NCBI RefSeq assembly: GCF_933775445.1
Contig: NC_065875.1
Span: 14,397,001 to 14,461,000 of the forward strand
Direction of reading: 5' to 3'
DNA from: Argentina anserina
Lineage: Eukaryota; Streptophyta; Magnoliopsida; Rosales; Rosaceae
DNA: 64,000 nt
Of this stretch, positions 1 to 12,252 are shown one piece after another. A program made the position numbers and the translations under genes. The notes beneath the pieces were generated by a model. The model was given only the letters and a program-made list of their open reading frames with translations. It did not search any database and was not told the DNA's origin. Within the stretch, counting starts at the first letter, position 1. Each line of letters begins with the position of its first letter.

Positions 1-2728
1 GCTCAATCTAGCAATTGGGTCTGTGCAAGCTAGTCTCTTCTTCAAGCTCAAGCTCTCTTAAAATCTAATGGGGGAATCGATCAGTAGGATTTTAAATAGG
101 AGAAAGAGGCATGGGGATGATGGGTACACATGGAGTTGTGAAGCCATGTGGAGAGGTGGGGTATTAGCAGTGGAAGTTGGACCTATCTGTAAATTAAGTC
201 TTAGGAGCCCCCACAAGAATCATGTAGTGTGTCATCATATTATCCAATTGCCCCAAAAGAGATGAGGAACAGCCGGCAACAACCCACATTCAGATATCAA
301 ATCCGATCCAAGATAGGCTCAAAATCTCTAGCAAAACTTAGATACTTGGTTGTGAATGAGTTCTCTGCCTCTCATCCATATTTTTCCAAAGAGAGTGCTG
401 ATTCTGCGGTTCAAGATTCAAATAAACAGTCATATATGGTATATTGATGTTGCCTAGTGCTTATCGATTATCCTTATGGATATTTTAGTATAATTAATAG
501 GGTTGATGGGGAAGCTGTGTCATTCTAAGTTGCACGAGTCCAAAGGTGTGTCTCTAGTGTTTGTATGATCTTTGACGTTTATCATGTATCTAATGTTGCG
601 TGGAAGTATAAATCAAGCATGCAAGATCAATGAATTGAAGTTGCAAGGTGATTGAATGCAATTGCTTCTTTTTACCCAAGACGTGCATGCAAAGAGTTTA
701 TAACAAAGTGTTCAACGAATTGTCTTAAAGAAACTAGGGCAAGATCAACAGAGCGTTAAATTCTATTGAGGCTCTGACCGAAGTACAAACCAGGTTATAA
801 TAGTTATATATATATATATATATATGCATAATTAGTTTGAGGCAAATTTCTTCAAACTAGGGTTGGCCAGTGCCACATCTAGATGCTGAAACCCTCAAGA
901 TCGTAATGCACGGCCGGAATTGAAGCACCTAAGCACGGCAGAGAATCTACTCGCAAGATTCACACCTTGTATATATAAGACAGAAGAAGATAAGTGATGG
1001 GTGCTTGAAAATAAAACATTGCATGAGAGGAAAATATCACCATTGGATGAAAATGGCACACATTTGATCCACAATAAGATATGGTTAAGGAACATGTCGG
1101 TCTCAGACTGTAAATCCTTGTCAAACTACCCTTGGAGTCAAGCAGAGTGGGGCAACTAGTCATAACTATGAGAAAATAGACATGTTTGGTGCTTCTCACT
1201 TTTCCATCTCCCTTTAAGAAACATAACAGGGTATGAAGAATCTGTCAATGAAAGGCATAGAGCTGGCGCTGTCATGTACACCAGGCTCCATCTGTTTCAG
1301 TCAGGTAATTTGTTTACAAGCACAAACGTAGTAACAAAGACTATTCTACTTCCCAGTTTCCACTTGATATTTATAGTGATATATATATATCTCACTGCAT
1401 TTGAACTTTTACTCTTCTTTTCTGAAAGCAACTGGGTTGGAGTTACTTGTATGTGGGTGCTCTGTAGTCCACGTTCTGCCTCCACATTTCTGGCTGGCAT
1501 TGCCTGAGCTTATGGTTCATGGACCCTCAGGATTATCCTCAAACAATAATAATGCTTAGGTTATCATTACAAGCATTGAAATAAGAAATATTAATGTGAA
1601 AAAAATTACTCATTTCTTGGAGTGGAATCGTTGTCCGCAGTCGGATCCTAGAATGGAAGTAGAAGCTGATTCTAATTTGGCGTCAATTAATTTGGGCTTT
1701 TGAACAAAATTCGGGCTGCACAACCTCAACAAGTTTCAGTTTTTCTGTAACTTAGAGACCAGGGTACGTCCGTAGTCCGTACCATGCATAAGTAAATACC
1801 GTGCTTGATTTTATCGTCTAACCGACATGAAGATTTGATAATATGCTGTATTGTCTAGTGAGCATGTAGATTTGAACCATAGTACGCAGACGTTATATAT
1901 GTCGAATGAGAGATTCTGCAGGATAGTTAGCTGAGGTGATTTAACGGATTTTACTAGTAGTTTCCGGGAATAAATTTCCTCACTTGATGTCGTTAGTTAA
2001 TACCATACGAAAACATAGGACAGAAATTACTGGATAATGTTGTTGAGATTCAGAATGGACATATATTGCCGACTTGAGAATACCAGATATTGAGATGGAA
2101 GAAACATCGCCACAAGTAAAACTAATACTCGACCGCTATCCAAATCATTTGTGATATTTGCCTATTTTGTATCTCTGAGTTCACCTTGGCAATGAACCAC
2201 AGTATCTTTGGTATTTATTTTGTCGGATAAGTATCTTTGGGTTTTAAGACAACACAAGGTAATCTAATAATCCCCCAAAATTACAAGAAGGCATTATCTT
2301 GGTGGATAATAGTGTTCTAATACAATCCCATATAGCCTATTAACGCCAACACTCCCAGCCTTTATCATATTCGACTCATATTTTCATGTTGTGCTGTTAA
2401 TCATTCTCCATTTAGTAAGCTCAGATATTAATGAACAAACAAGTATATCAGCGCAGGTCAAATGCATGAACCATGAAGCATAGGTCTCCTATTTCGGAAT
2501 CATTAAAATTCATAACAGCCCTACATTTTTCATCCAGTATCTTCATCCAAATAATATACCATGAGAAACTGAGAATAGTAAAAATCTCATTGCCTCTCCA
2601 AGACATCAAACTTATAAGACATCAAATGACCCAATGGCTTGTTTACTCTGAGAAACAAAAAATTACAGGTTCGAATTGTAAAATCGACCTTGCCTAACCC
2701 ATTAGAGTAGTATGATTTTAGTATGAAC
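1..2728. other. intergenic, no gene recognised
   Basis: This stretch holds only short reading frames with no recognisable protein content. It is AT-rich and contains a (TA)n microsatellite near 804-825. It lies beyond the 3' end of the UBA3 gene, so its right edge probably includes that gene's 3' UTR. No tRNA, LTR or inverted-repeat borders were noticed by eye, but a repeat-library comparison was not possible. Confidence 0.5.
804..825. repeat. (TA)n microsatellite
   Basis: An uninterrupted run of alternating T and A of about 22 bases in intergenic DNA. Confidence 0.9.
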
Positions 2729-5700
2729 TCATGCCCCACCTGCTGCAGTTTCCATATCTGTAATCCCATCAACTCCCTTAAAAGCAACTCGCAACTTTCT
2801 CAGAACCGAAGTCTTTTTGTCATTCTTGGTGGTAGTACCAGTCACATGGACAACATCCCTGGGGATTTTACCCATTAGGTCATAGATAGATTTGCTTAAG
2901 TTTGATCTGGTCATCTCTTCTAGCACAGGTGGTGCTTGCATGTACAGATTCTTCCCTCTATGCGTAATGCTTGCTTTTGACAACATCAATTTAGGGTGTT
3001 CTTCGAGTAGCTCAAAAAACTGTTGATGCATTTTTAATTTAACAAGGATCAGACAAGCAATTCTTTATTTGATCTTAGAACACTACACCAAGGACTAGCA
3101 TCATTTGCGTACGACCTTATCTATACCAGTAAGTACTCTTAAATCAAGAACTTTCTCCTCTCACTATTCATGATTCACATAAATCCAATAAAACCATAGG
3201 AAACTGAAATACCTTTTGCAAAGTAACAGAGGTGTCCAGCTCAATAAGAACACCTGGGCCACATACAAGACAGTCTTTGTCCCTGACAAACTCGGTCACT
3301 TTCGTGTGAAGACCTTCTGCACCATTATACCTACAGAAGATTCTGATCACTTAAATGCCTTTGTTAAATTAGATAATAACTACAAAGACAATGCAATTGT
3401 TCACTTTATTCTTCACACTGATATTTAAGGGTGAGCTGCTACAGTGTGGTAACCTAATAACAATGACAGGATGCCTTACCGCAGTAGCAGAATTCAATAC
3501 ATATATATATATATATATATATATGATTTTGACGCCTACAACTATGCAGAAAGTTGTGGTTGCTACACACCTATAGCTAACTGAGATAAATCCATGGAGG
3601 TGATATAAAAGAGGTTGGTGCGCAATGGTGCATCAAGACATTTCTTATTATGATGGGTTAACTAACTGCCTATAAATGACATGTACAAATTACAACACTC
3701 AGTAGGATTCCTAAGTGAGGACCCAATTTTTGCCCCAATACTCATCATATCAACATGCAAAGACCACAATCGCTATAAGGTGTAGATAAGAAATTAGAAG
3801 AACAGATATTGTCAGAGCTTTGAACCCATGTTCGACATACAACCAGAAGTCTCAAAAATTCTCTTTGTGGTTCTAGAGAATGCTTGGGTAATGATAGGTT
3901 TGCAAAGACAAGCACTGTACAAGTATTCCTAATAGACATAGTATTACATGGCTTCTCAAACAAGTAAATGTTATGCTAATACACAGAAAATGATAATCTA
4001 AAGCATCTAGGAAAAGATTTATTAGTATATATATTGTAGGAATTCATGAGAAAGGGGAACATACGTTAGATAGTTCGATAGAGTTTTACTGCATCCAGAT
4101 ATAATCTTCAATGTTTCTAGCGCACAGGCAGCTGATATAATTGCATTCGTAGAAGCAATAGCCGGTATGATATTCTTCACAACCCCCTGTAATCAACTTA
4201 ATCAGCTTCCATCAAGAGTGACCAATAGCAGTTCAAAGGCTATAAGCCACTGATACATTGTATTTAGTTACCCAAAATTACAAAATCCTAAATCCTATTC
4301 TCTCCCACATGATTTACAGCAAGAGCCAAACTGTACAGTTATATTACAGAAAAACTTGATGAAAATAACCTTAAAATAACATATTTAACTACATATACCT
4401 GAGTGAGAGACAGTGTAACTCCTGGTATGCCGAACAATTCAGCTCTCTTGCTAGCCTAATGCATGGGTGCAGGACATAAATAAGTAAGTACATTTAACGA
4501 AAGGATAATAATTTAAAAAAGAAAAGAAACAGGGGTAGCACTAAATGAATACATGACTTACCTCATCGTACACCCACTTCATATGTTCAGGGACATCTGG
4601 ATCAAAAGCCTCTCCACTATGTACCTATATGTACAATGCAAGTTTAGATAGCAAATTCATGAGATAGTTTTTTTTTTTGTTAAGTAAAATCAACGGCAAG
4701 ATAGGACATAATGATTAAGTCATTACCTCATTCCATTTAATTAAGTGAGCATACTCAATACAATGAGCAGCAGTTCTAGGGGTTTCCGCAAGTGTGCATA
4801 GAGGGAACTTCACTTGAGGCGGAAAAAGCCATATTGTACACTCGAAGCACGGAGTCATCCCTGGCATAATGACCCTGGCATGTCCTTGAAAACCTTCCGT
4901 CCCACCGTCTACCATAGGTTTGACAGAATCTTCTTTTGGCTTATCATCAGCATCATACTCTGACAAAAGAAAAATTTAACACATGAAGCTTTATACTGGG
5001 ATTATTACATGATGTCTATTAGATCTCATTCAGGGGGTGACTTGCTTTGCTGTACGTGATGCCAGTTAGATCTCATTTTAATAGGCATCAGAGTAATTTG
5101 GTATAAAGAAGCACTTGAAAATAGTCCTGCTGTGGCATTATGCAAAGGGGCATCAACAGAAATGCCACATAAACAATATCAAATTGAAAAGACCTCATAC
5201 TAGAGATGAAGTTTCAAGACAAAATTTAACTGATGGCAACATTTCAAAGTCGAAACAAATATCATACATTTCAACAAGCAAGCTTAATGACCAAAATATA
5301 TAATATTTACTGGTTGTGTATATGATGTCAAAGCTAATTCCAACCCTCTGCAGGTAATTAAAAATTATTCTATTCAGGTATATTTATTCTGTTTATTTAA
5401 ATATCAGTGAATCTGCATAAAAGACTGTTAAAAGATCAAGAATCATAAGCAGAGAGCACATCTATTTTACTTGATAAACTACAAAAACTTAATTAATGGC
5501 AGCACCTAAAGTCATGTCATACTTCTAAACATTATGATAAATGTTGGAAAACATGATAAAATTTGAGCGAATAGGATAGGACAAAGAGGCATACCGAGAA
5601 AGCTACAAGCAACAGAGTTTATGTAGCTGCGGGCTTCAATCGAATCAAGACCAAGAGCAATGATGCTAAAATTGCTGTAAAATTCGAGTTCTTTGTCTTC

Positions 5701-6618
5701 GATGCGGCCGAAGTGTGGAATGATGTTAACCCCAGCAACTCTTTGCATCACACGTTTGGCAGCAACCTCAGCCTTTGGCTTTCCCACATCCTCAAGCCTG
5801 CAACAATAACTTCATGAGGAAGCATTCTAAATAAAAATGCAGAAGCTAGCACTTTTTACATCATTGCTAGGCATGTTCAAAACACATCTGATATAAAAGC
5901 AAACTACACGGTGAAGCAGTACATCGCACTGACGGCAGCTATAAACAAAGGACTCGCAGGTTCTTTCATCCTTAGTTTTTGCTCTACCAACTTACCAACC
6001 AGAGTGACATTGCAACCAAGGAAGCCAGAAAACATATCGAATTCAAGAAACATGAAAAGCATTGCAATCAAGACTGGCATGCACGCATGTAGTCATCCCC
6101 TACAGACTGTGAACCAATAAAACAATCTGTATGTGCATAAAACAGATTGGAACCGGACAAGCATAACATTCCAACGAAACATTCGAACCTAAGATTCTTC
6201 CCCGGCAACCCAAGACTCCAACTGACACTCGTCTAATCTCTAGAACCAATTTCATTGAGAAACCCACAACAATCTATTAAATCTCGAAATGAATAATCTT
6301 AAACCGAACACAAGAATGAAAAGTGGAGAGAGAAGAAAGTGGGGCTTGAAACCTGAAGAGAAACTGACGATTGAGATTAGTGACCTCAATGCGATCCATG
6401 TCGATGACTTCGAGTTCGCGAAACCCAGACAAGGCCAAGTCCTTGAGCAGTTCACAGCCCAAGCCGCCAGCTCCGACAACCAAAACCCTGGCGTAGTCCT
6501 TAAGGTCGTCTCTGAGTTCCGGGCCGGGCTCGAAGGTGGGTGCGACGAGGTTGCCGGGTCGGAGGAGGAGCCTGTCGAGGTCCCTCGAACGGCTCTGTTC
6601 GACGGCAGACTCCACCAT
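2729..6618 (-). CDS. ECR1: NEDD8-activating enzyme E1 catalytic subunit (UBA3/ECR1)
   Basis: This is the catalytic half of the heterodimeric NEDD8 E1 (partner AXR1 in plants). It adenylates NEDD8/RUB and forms the thioester passed to the E2 RCE1, which leads to cullin neddylation. Exons read on the minus strand are 6618-6353, 5797-5595, 4959-4727, 4624-4562, 4455-4399, 4186-4065, 3330-3213 and 3019-2729. All have GT..AG borders and compatible phases and give 450 residues, close to the family length. Visible features are the nucleotide-binding GAGGLG (about 49-54), the [16 protein letters not shown] adenylation segment, CxxC zinc ligands in PCFEC (about 194-197) and CLVC, and the catalytic cysteine in [10 protein letters not shown] (about residue 211). 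The C-terminal ubiquitin-fold region is encoded by the last exon. The start is the first in-frame ATG (MVESAVEQ); no ATG precedes it in that frame. It looks intact. Confidence 0.96.
3501..3524. repeat. (AT)n microsatellite in UBA3 intron 6
   Basis: Twelve AT units lie inside the intron between exons 6 and 7 of the UBA3 gene. Confidence 0.9.
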
Positions 6619-6811
6619 TGTTGTTGATTGCTGCTGATTTTTGCTAGGCTTCAATTTGACGCTATCTACTTCCTGTTATTACATGATCAAACCCGGGTTC
6701 TTCATACGTGTCTGGAAGTTCACCAAAAAGAGATATGATTAAAGATATATAATAAAGAAACTTATTGACCTAGTAGCTATTTAATGTCATAATAAAATGC
6801 TATTTAGTTAA

Positions 6812-8447
6812 GAAGATGTATTCAATTAGGAGGTTGTTGGATTTTTTTAGACTTTAAAACTCTAAGAGTATTCAATCTGGATTTTAAAAAGTCCATATAA
6901 ATCTTAATGTATTCAATTCGGATTTTAAAAATTCTATTAAAATTCGTTGGTATTCTCCCCGATTTTATTAATTGTTGGATTTTGAATGAGTTTAGAGGCC
7001 TAGGTATAAATACAAAATCGATTGGGAAATTTGGCCTCCTCCCTCAAGATTTTGAGATTCTGTCTCCTCTCTCTCTCACACACACTCCCAAAAGATGAGA
7101 GCTCACTGGATTTTCTCCACAATTAATACCAAGCTCAGGCTATGATGGATGGAGTAGACAAGGGCTATGAGCCTATGGGTGATGGAGTAAATTTTGCTGC
7201 GGCTCCTCCCAAAACGGCGTAATCGCCACCGCGAGCGACTCCAGTAACTCCCTCTTGTGACCATCGATCTCGGCAAAAGTCCAGTTTCATGTGCCATCAC
7301 CTCGGAAGGTATTAAACCCACTCTTTATTTTTCTTCTCTCATCATACGTAGTTGAATCTTGATCTGGTAGTTCTTGAATATTTTGGGTGAAGTGGCTGGT
7401 CTATAAGGTTACTAGGCATGTCCAATGTTTCATTTTTCAAGGTTACAAAATACCAAAGGACTGGAAAAATATACAAATCAGTTTCATGATGTCATTATTG
7501 GATTTTGAAAGGTTGCTGGAATATATCTTTGATTCTAATTTTTTTTCTGTACTGATTGCCTCTCTGTCTGATGTTCTTCTTCACTCTCTTGTGTTTTGAG
7601 ACACATTCATTTCCTCTGATAAGTTGGCTTTAGCTTGTACTGGTGGAGCTCTATGTTCAATATGTTGTAGTCTACTTTGCAACTTTAAGAGTGATAGACA
7701 AAAGATTAAGTAACAAGAGGTTCAAACTAAAACTATAGATATTGTTTCCTATAGTTTTTTTTTTGTACTTTTGGCTGACATCTTTTTGTTTTTGAAAACA
7801 ACATGATAGAGAGCTGGCGATGGGATATTACAAATGGTGCTGGTCTTGCTTCCTACCCAATTGACATTGATCGTAGAAAAATGATGATGATCTTTGGTGT
7901 TGTCGTCAAGTACAAGATTTCTTTTGATGACTTCATGTATAGCTTGAAGGATGAGGGTGGCAAGTCCCTCTTCAAGGATACTGGTGCTAACATCTTCCAT
8001 CCCATTACACTTGTCTTTGCTAGTGTCCATGTCCAATTTGACAAATAGCAGCTTTGAGAATGAGAACTCATATCTGGAAATATGGGAGTTCATATACCTT
8101 GTATAATTCAATAATATGGGAGTTCATCTCAAACATATTGTTACAATGGAATTGATATGAGAATCACTTTGAGTTGACACTAGTACCTGGAGAACCTATA
8201 ATGTTGTACAATGGCATATTATTTCAAGTCATCATGTTTTAACTTTATGTTCTGTGTTTTAATCAATTTGTTTTCCTTTATTTATTACAGTTTCAACAGT
8301 CTATGGACTTATAAAGTCTAAAGAAATCAATCTAATAAAATCTGACAAAACTCCCTATGAAATCAAAACAATCTATGGAATTTACAGATTCCATAGATTA
8401 TTAAAAGTCATCCAAAGTACTTTAAAATATGAATTGAATACACCCCC
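6812..8447. mobile_element. PIF/Harbinger-like non-autonomous element carrying host gene sequence
   Basis: The ends form an imperfect terminal inverted repeat. The left end reads GAAGATGTATTCAATT and the right end, reverse-complemented, reads GGGGGTGTATTCAATT (13 of 16 match). Both ends are flanked directly by TAA (6809-6811 and 8448-8450), the 3-bp TWA-type target duplication of PIF/Harbinger elements. Subterminal copies of the TATTCAAT motif recur on the left. There is no transposase reading frame, so the element would depend on a partner in trans. Its interior holds a decayed piece of an ADP/ATP carrier gene (7803-8048). The superfamily is inferred from TSD and TIR only. Confidence 0.6.
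7803..8048 (+). pseudogene. fragment of mitochondrial ADP/ATP carrier (AAC) gene
   Basis: The translated frame contains [12 protein letters not shown], an RRKMMM stretch, VKYK, then [15 protein letters not shown]. These match the third repeat of plant mitochondrial ADP/ATP carriers, whose signature is RRRMMM. Here the signature reads RRKMMM, the substitutions are many, and the last membrane segment is lost in frame. Only roughly the last quarter of the carrier is represented. It lies wholly inside the Harbinger-like element, so it is most simply a captured fragment. It is unlikely to make a functional transporter. Confidence 0.7.
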
Positions 8448-8649
8448 TAAGTAATTTCACACTTCCTCTCGACCATTTCTCCTCTGTTAATCCCAAATAC
8501 ACCCAAACCAAGACATCAACACTCGAAGAAAATTAAAATATATAATACAACCACAACTGATGCCATTCTTACCATGCCAAGATAATTGCATCTCAGAAAT
8601 TTTGGTTGATACTTCAAAGTACAGGTACTACCGAGAAGCTCACAGTAAG

Positions 8650-9590
8650 CTCCATAATAAACAAACCATAATACCAAAGTGTCCAGGTCCTCCAGAAGTA
8701 CTTGTTTGTAGCTCCATTCGACAAGCTTCAATGGAAACACCAAGGGAGCAAACAAAAATGTGAAATCTGACAGGAGGTGGTTCAGATAACTCGCAGATGA
8801 TAGAAACTTGTTTCCTAGAAACATTGCGCGTGCTTGACTAAATGGCTTATCCAAGATGCAGATGGAGTCTCTTCTCAATATAGGGCAAAGTTAGCAGCCT
8901 TTGCAAAAGCTGAAGTGCTAAACAAACAGCAGCCACCCACCCAAGATCAGGAATGTAAGTGCTCCATTTCCTTGAACCCTGGGACAATCTGAGCAAGAGA
9001 GGAGAGGAGTCAGACTGGACATCTGAAAAATAAAACACCAATGTAATTCCATAAACCAACTATAGCAAACTGATAAAAGAAAAATATATAAAAAGAGAGT
9101 ATGCACAGGAGACAATGATCCAGGCCTCCAGGGTTTTGCTCATTTAAGGTGAATGGTATCATAATGTAAGGTAGTATCAATATTGTACCACAAAGTGCAA
9201 CCTGGAAACATATAATTGCAGAGATTGGCAGTATAGACTACAGAGAATAGTTGAAAATTTTCCCTTTTTGGTCTGAACTTAATAAAAGATAACTGGTTTA
9301 CATTCTATTTTGAAGTGCCTGATACTTGTAAATTTATGAAACGCTTGACTACTAAGATCTAGGAATGAGAAGAAAAATAATATCACATCAAAAGAGGGAA
9401 AATGGAAGGAAGAAAAATATATTAAGGACAACATAACATTAGATGAAAAGAATTTAAGCATAAATGAAATGAATACTCTCAATCGGAGTTAATTGCTTGG
9501 GTATTATGGTCACCTTATCCTCAATGAAACACCGCGGACAAGCCGTAAACTGGATCATTCACCTACCCAGCTTAAGTTCATCTTCCCATT
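8650..9590. repeat. duplicated block A (left copy)
   Basis: Sequence from about 9028 to 9590 is repeated, with substitutions and small indels, at about 10350-10915. Shared landmarks include the GGTGAATGGTA and GTAAGGTAGTATCAA stretches, the TGCCTGATACTTG stretch and CACCTTATCCTCAATGAAAC. A further short match links 8650-8700 to 10295-10330 (the TGTCCAGGTCCT stretch). The right copy therefore appears to have lost the segment between them. Borders are approximate because they were read by eye. Confidence 0.7.
8847..9022 (-). other. unidentified exon-like open frame, possibly terminal exon
   Basis: On the minus strand a pyrimidine tract ending TTTTTCAG at 9023 precedes a 176-base open segment that closes with TAA at 8847. 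Its translation is rich in Leu and has an amphipathic or hydrophobic core (GWVAAVCLALQLLQRLL), then LPYIEKRLHLHLG. A second hydrophobic open stretch follows a plausible acceptor near 9185. I do not recognise the family. It could be the 3' end of a decayed membrane-protein gene, since it sits in a duplicated block. No complete gene could be assembled. Confidence 0.2.
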
Positions 9591-10295
9591 GTGTGTCGCA
9601 GCCTGGATCATTCCACAAGTGTCCTGTGTTGAAAACCAGAATATGTGCATCTCTCCACTTTCCGGAATTCCAATCTCAAAGTTGTTCCAACCTTTTGTGA
9701 AGCTCCTGAAGGAGGACGGCTTTGAAGGAGAAGAAATGGAGAGTGCAATTATAGCCATTAAATTTGAACTCCAAAAACCCCTTGTGCTTGGTAATTGGGT
9801 TGCCATTCACTTCGTAGATTGAATCCTTGTTGGGAACTGCTGAAGACAGCATGCATAGGAATGATTCCCACTGGTTTCTTCCAATGGATTCACCAACAAA
9901 CACTACTCGCTTGTCTCGCAGCTTTTCCAGCATCAGCTTTGCATCAAATCTGTTTTATTATCATTAAGATAATGATACCTGTGTTAGCTGATCGTATACG
10001 GACTGATCTGTTTGAGGATAATTAACAATACATAACTAAGATGAACCAATCTCAAGTATAAAATTTTCTTATCCAGGGAAAATCAAAGTTCATAAAACAA
10101 ATTTTATTAGCAAAACAGATTAAATTCAATTTACGTCAATTCAATACAAGTTACAAAACAAAAGACAAAGTTTTACGGTACTTCAAAGTTCAGACAGTTT
10201 ACGGTACATCAAGTTCAGACAGAACTAGAATATCAGAAAGTCAACTTGTAAGAAGGAACAAAATTAAGAAGACTACACATGGAGGTTCCATACCG
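9590..10295 (-). pseudogene. duplicated TBL exon 2 with flanking intron (block B)
   Basis: This is a partial copy of the TBL gene segment at 15600-16330, covering exon 2 and part of intron 1. The translated stretch [20 protein letters not shown] and the following residues match the intact gene closely. However, the esterase motif GDS is altered to GES, the frame breaks after the NGYNC stretch, and the donor end of the exon is replaced by unrelated sequence. Exons 1, 3 and 4 are absent. It lies between the two copies of block A and cannot make a working enzyme. Confidence 0.88.
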
Positions 10296-10915
10296 TCATC
10301 AATAAACAAGCCATGATACAAAACTGTCCAGGTCCTACTATAATGAACTGATAAAAAACCAATGTAACTTCATAAACCTAATATAACAAACTGATAAAAA
10401 AAATTAACAAAATGAACATTAAATGAGAGTTTCGTGAGAAAAACTGATCCAGGGTTTTGTTCATTAAAGGTGAATGGTAATGTAAGGTAGTATCAAGACT
10501 GTACCACAAAGTGTAACTTGGAAACAGATAATTGTAGAGATTGGCAGTACAGACTACACAGAACAGTTGAAACCTTTTCCTTTTTGGTCTGAAATTAATA
10601 AAAGCTAGCTGGGGTCACACTCTATTTTGTCAAGTTTAAGGACACTAAGTGCCTGATACTTGAAAATTTAAGCTACGGATTGACTACTAAGAATGAGAAG
10701 AAAAACAATATCACATCAAAAGAGGGGAAATAGAAGGAAGAAAAGTAGAACATGGACAACATAACATTCAATGAATTTAAATCAGGCATAAGATGAAATG
10801 AATATTCTCAATTAAAGTTAATTTCTCGGGTATAATGGTCACCTTATCCTCAATGAAACACAGCGGACAACCTGTAGACTGATCATTCACATATTCAGCT
10901 TAAGTTGATCTTCCC
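10295..10915. repeat. duplicated block A (right copy, with internal deletion)
   Basis: This is homologous to 8650-9590, with the part corresponding to about 8700-9028 missing. It contains no coding sequence of its own that I can support. Together with block B it gives the order A-B-A', showing that local duplications happened in more than one step. Confidence 0.68.
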
Positions 10916-11028
10916 AACCTGTAGACTGCTAAGATATAATTTGTCGTTAGAAAGGAAAAAGTAGTATTGGTTAATGCATTTGTTAAACTAGTGAAAAAGG
11001 GAAGCTGAGAAGAAATGAAAGATGGTGG

Positions 11029-12252
11029 TTAGAAAATCTTACCATGCTTGTAGAAATAAATCTGTGGCAATTGGGAATTGATTTCAATGAGATCAACAGA
11101 TCTTACTGTTTCCTGTTGAAACGTCTGGCACATACGACTTAAGTCAGAGTCAGACTCAGAGGAGTATTCCGGTTCATGGACTGAGTTAAGGAAGATGAAC
11201 ACCAACTCTTCAAGTTGTGGTGGAAACTGAAAATCAGCGAAGGTGTCCAGCTCCTCCCACACACCAATAACCAGCCTCTTCAAACAAGTGAGCCGGTCAA
11301 ATCCAGTGGGCACATATTTAAGCCTAGAGCAATGAGTTATCTCCAGATGCTGAAGAGAGGTGCAGAATTGGAGCCCCCTGGGTACTCTTAATAATCTTGA
11401 ACAGCCAACAATCCTTAACTTCTGGAGAGATACAATGCCCTGTGTGATAGGAAGTGATGTCAGATAATAACAATTCGATATCTCCAATTCCTGAAGAGAG
11501 GTGCAGTAGTTGAGCCCACTTCCTAGGCTTGTTAAATCGCAACAGTTACGGATGATCAATTTCTGGAGATACGGCATGCCTTGTGTCAACTCCTCGAGGC
11601 AAGGAAATGGCACCACCTCACCTTCTGCTGATGTCCTCGGTGCTTCCTTCCATCCATTCAATGAGCTCTTCGCACCCTTCTATGTAAAATGTTTCCAAGT
11701 GCTGGAAATAAAGCTTTACTAGCAACCATAAAACTCAATCCCAATACTTTCCAGCTTATGCATCCCTATAATCACAAGAGATTTTAACTTAGGTAGATGG
11801 CCGAGTGTTGGGACTCCTCCACAACTGTTGCAGTTTACTAATTGAATCTTCTTCAAATTTGGAAGACTCATTATCCATGAAGAAATTCTAGCACCCATAA
11901 AATTTTCAATGCTCAAGCTTTGCAAGTTACCATGAGGTTCCAGGCCATCTAACACATCCGTCTGATTGTCATCAGGTGTCCTCGGATATGTCCAGCGAAA
12001 TGCTAGCACACGTAAGCGACTCTTCTCCACTAAGCGAGCCTTCTTTGCTTCTTCTCCATCCCTAACATTTTCTGGCCCTCGAATAACTAATCGGCCTCTC
12101 AACTGGTTCAACCCACCCATCTCCCCACCAAGTTTGAAGTATCCTAGTGTTCCTAATGTTCGGAGATTGTTTAATCTCCCCAAAATATAACTTGTTTTAT
12201 ATATAGTTAACTGCTGGGAAACTTCATTCAACAACATTGAGCAAAATCTCAC
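11029..12252 (-). pseudogene. LRR remnant of a CNL-type disease resistance gene
   Basis: Two open stretches in different frames (12252-11719, then about 11700-11029) encode the leucine-rich repeat part of a CC-NB-ARC-LRR protein of the RGA/I2 type. Landmarks include LGRLNNLRTLGTL, LNQLRGRLVIRG, LPNLKKIQLVNC, LGHLPKLKSLVI and later repeats of the form SLQELEISNC.YLTSLP and SLQHLEITHCSRLK. The coiled-coil and NB-ARC parts (P-loop, GLPL, MHD) are missing. A TAG at 11719 and a frame change just downstream interrupt the array. It is best read as a truncated pseudogene; a very short transcribed LRR protein is possible but unlikely. Confidence 0.82.

Noticed and set aside
6289..6627. 112-codon plus-strand open frame opposite UBA3 exon 1
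   Set aside because: It is antisense to a well-supported exon and has no family signature; exon 1 composition explains it.
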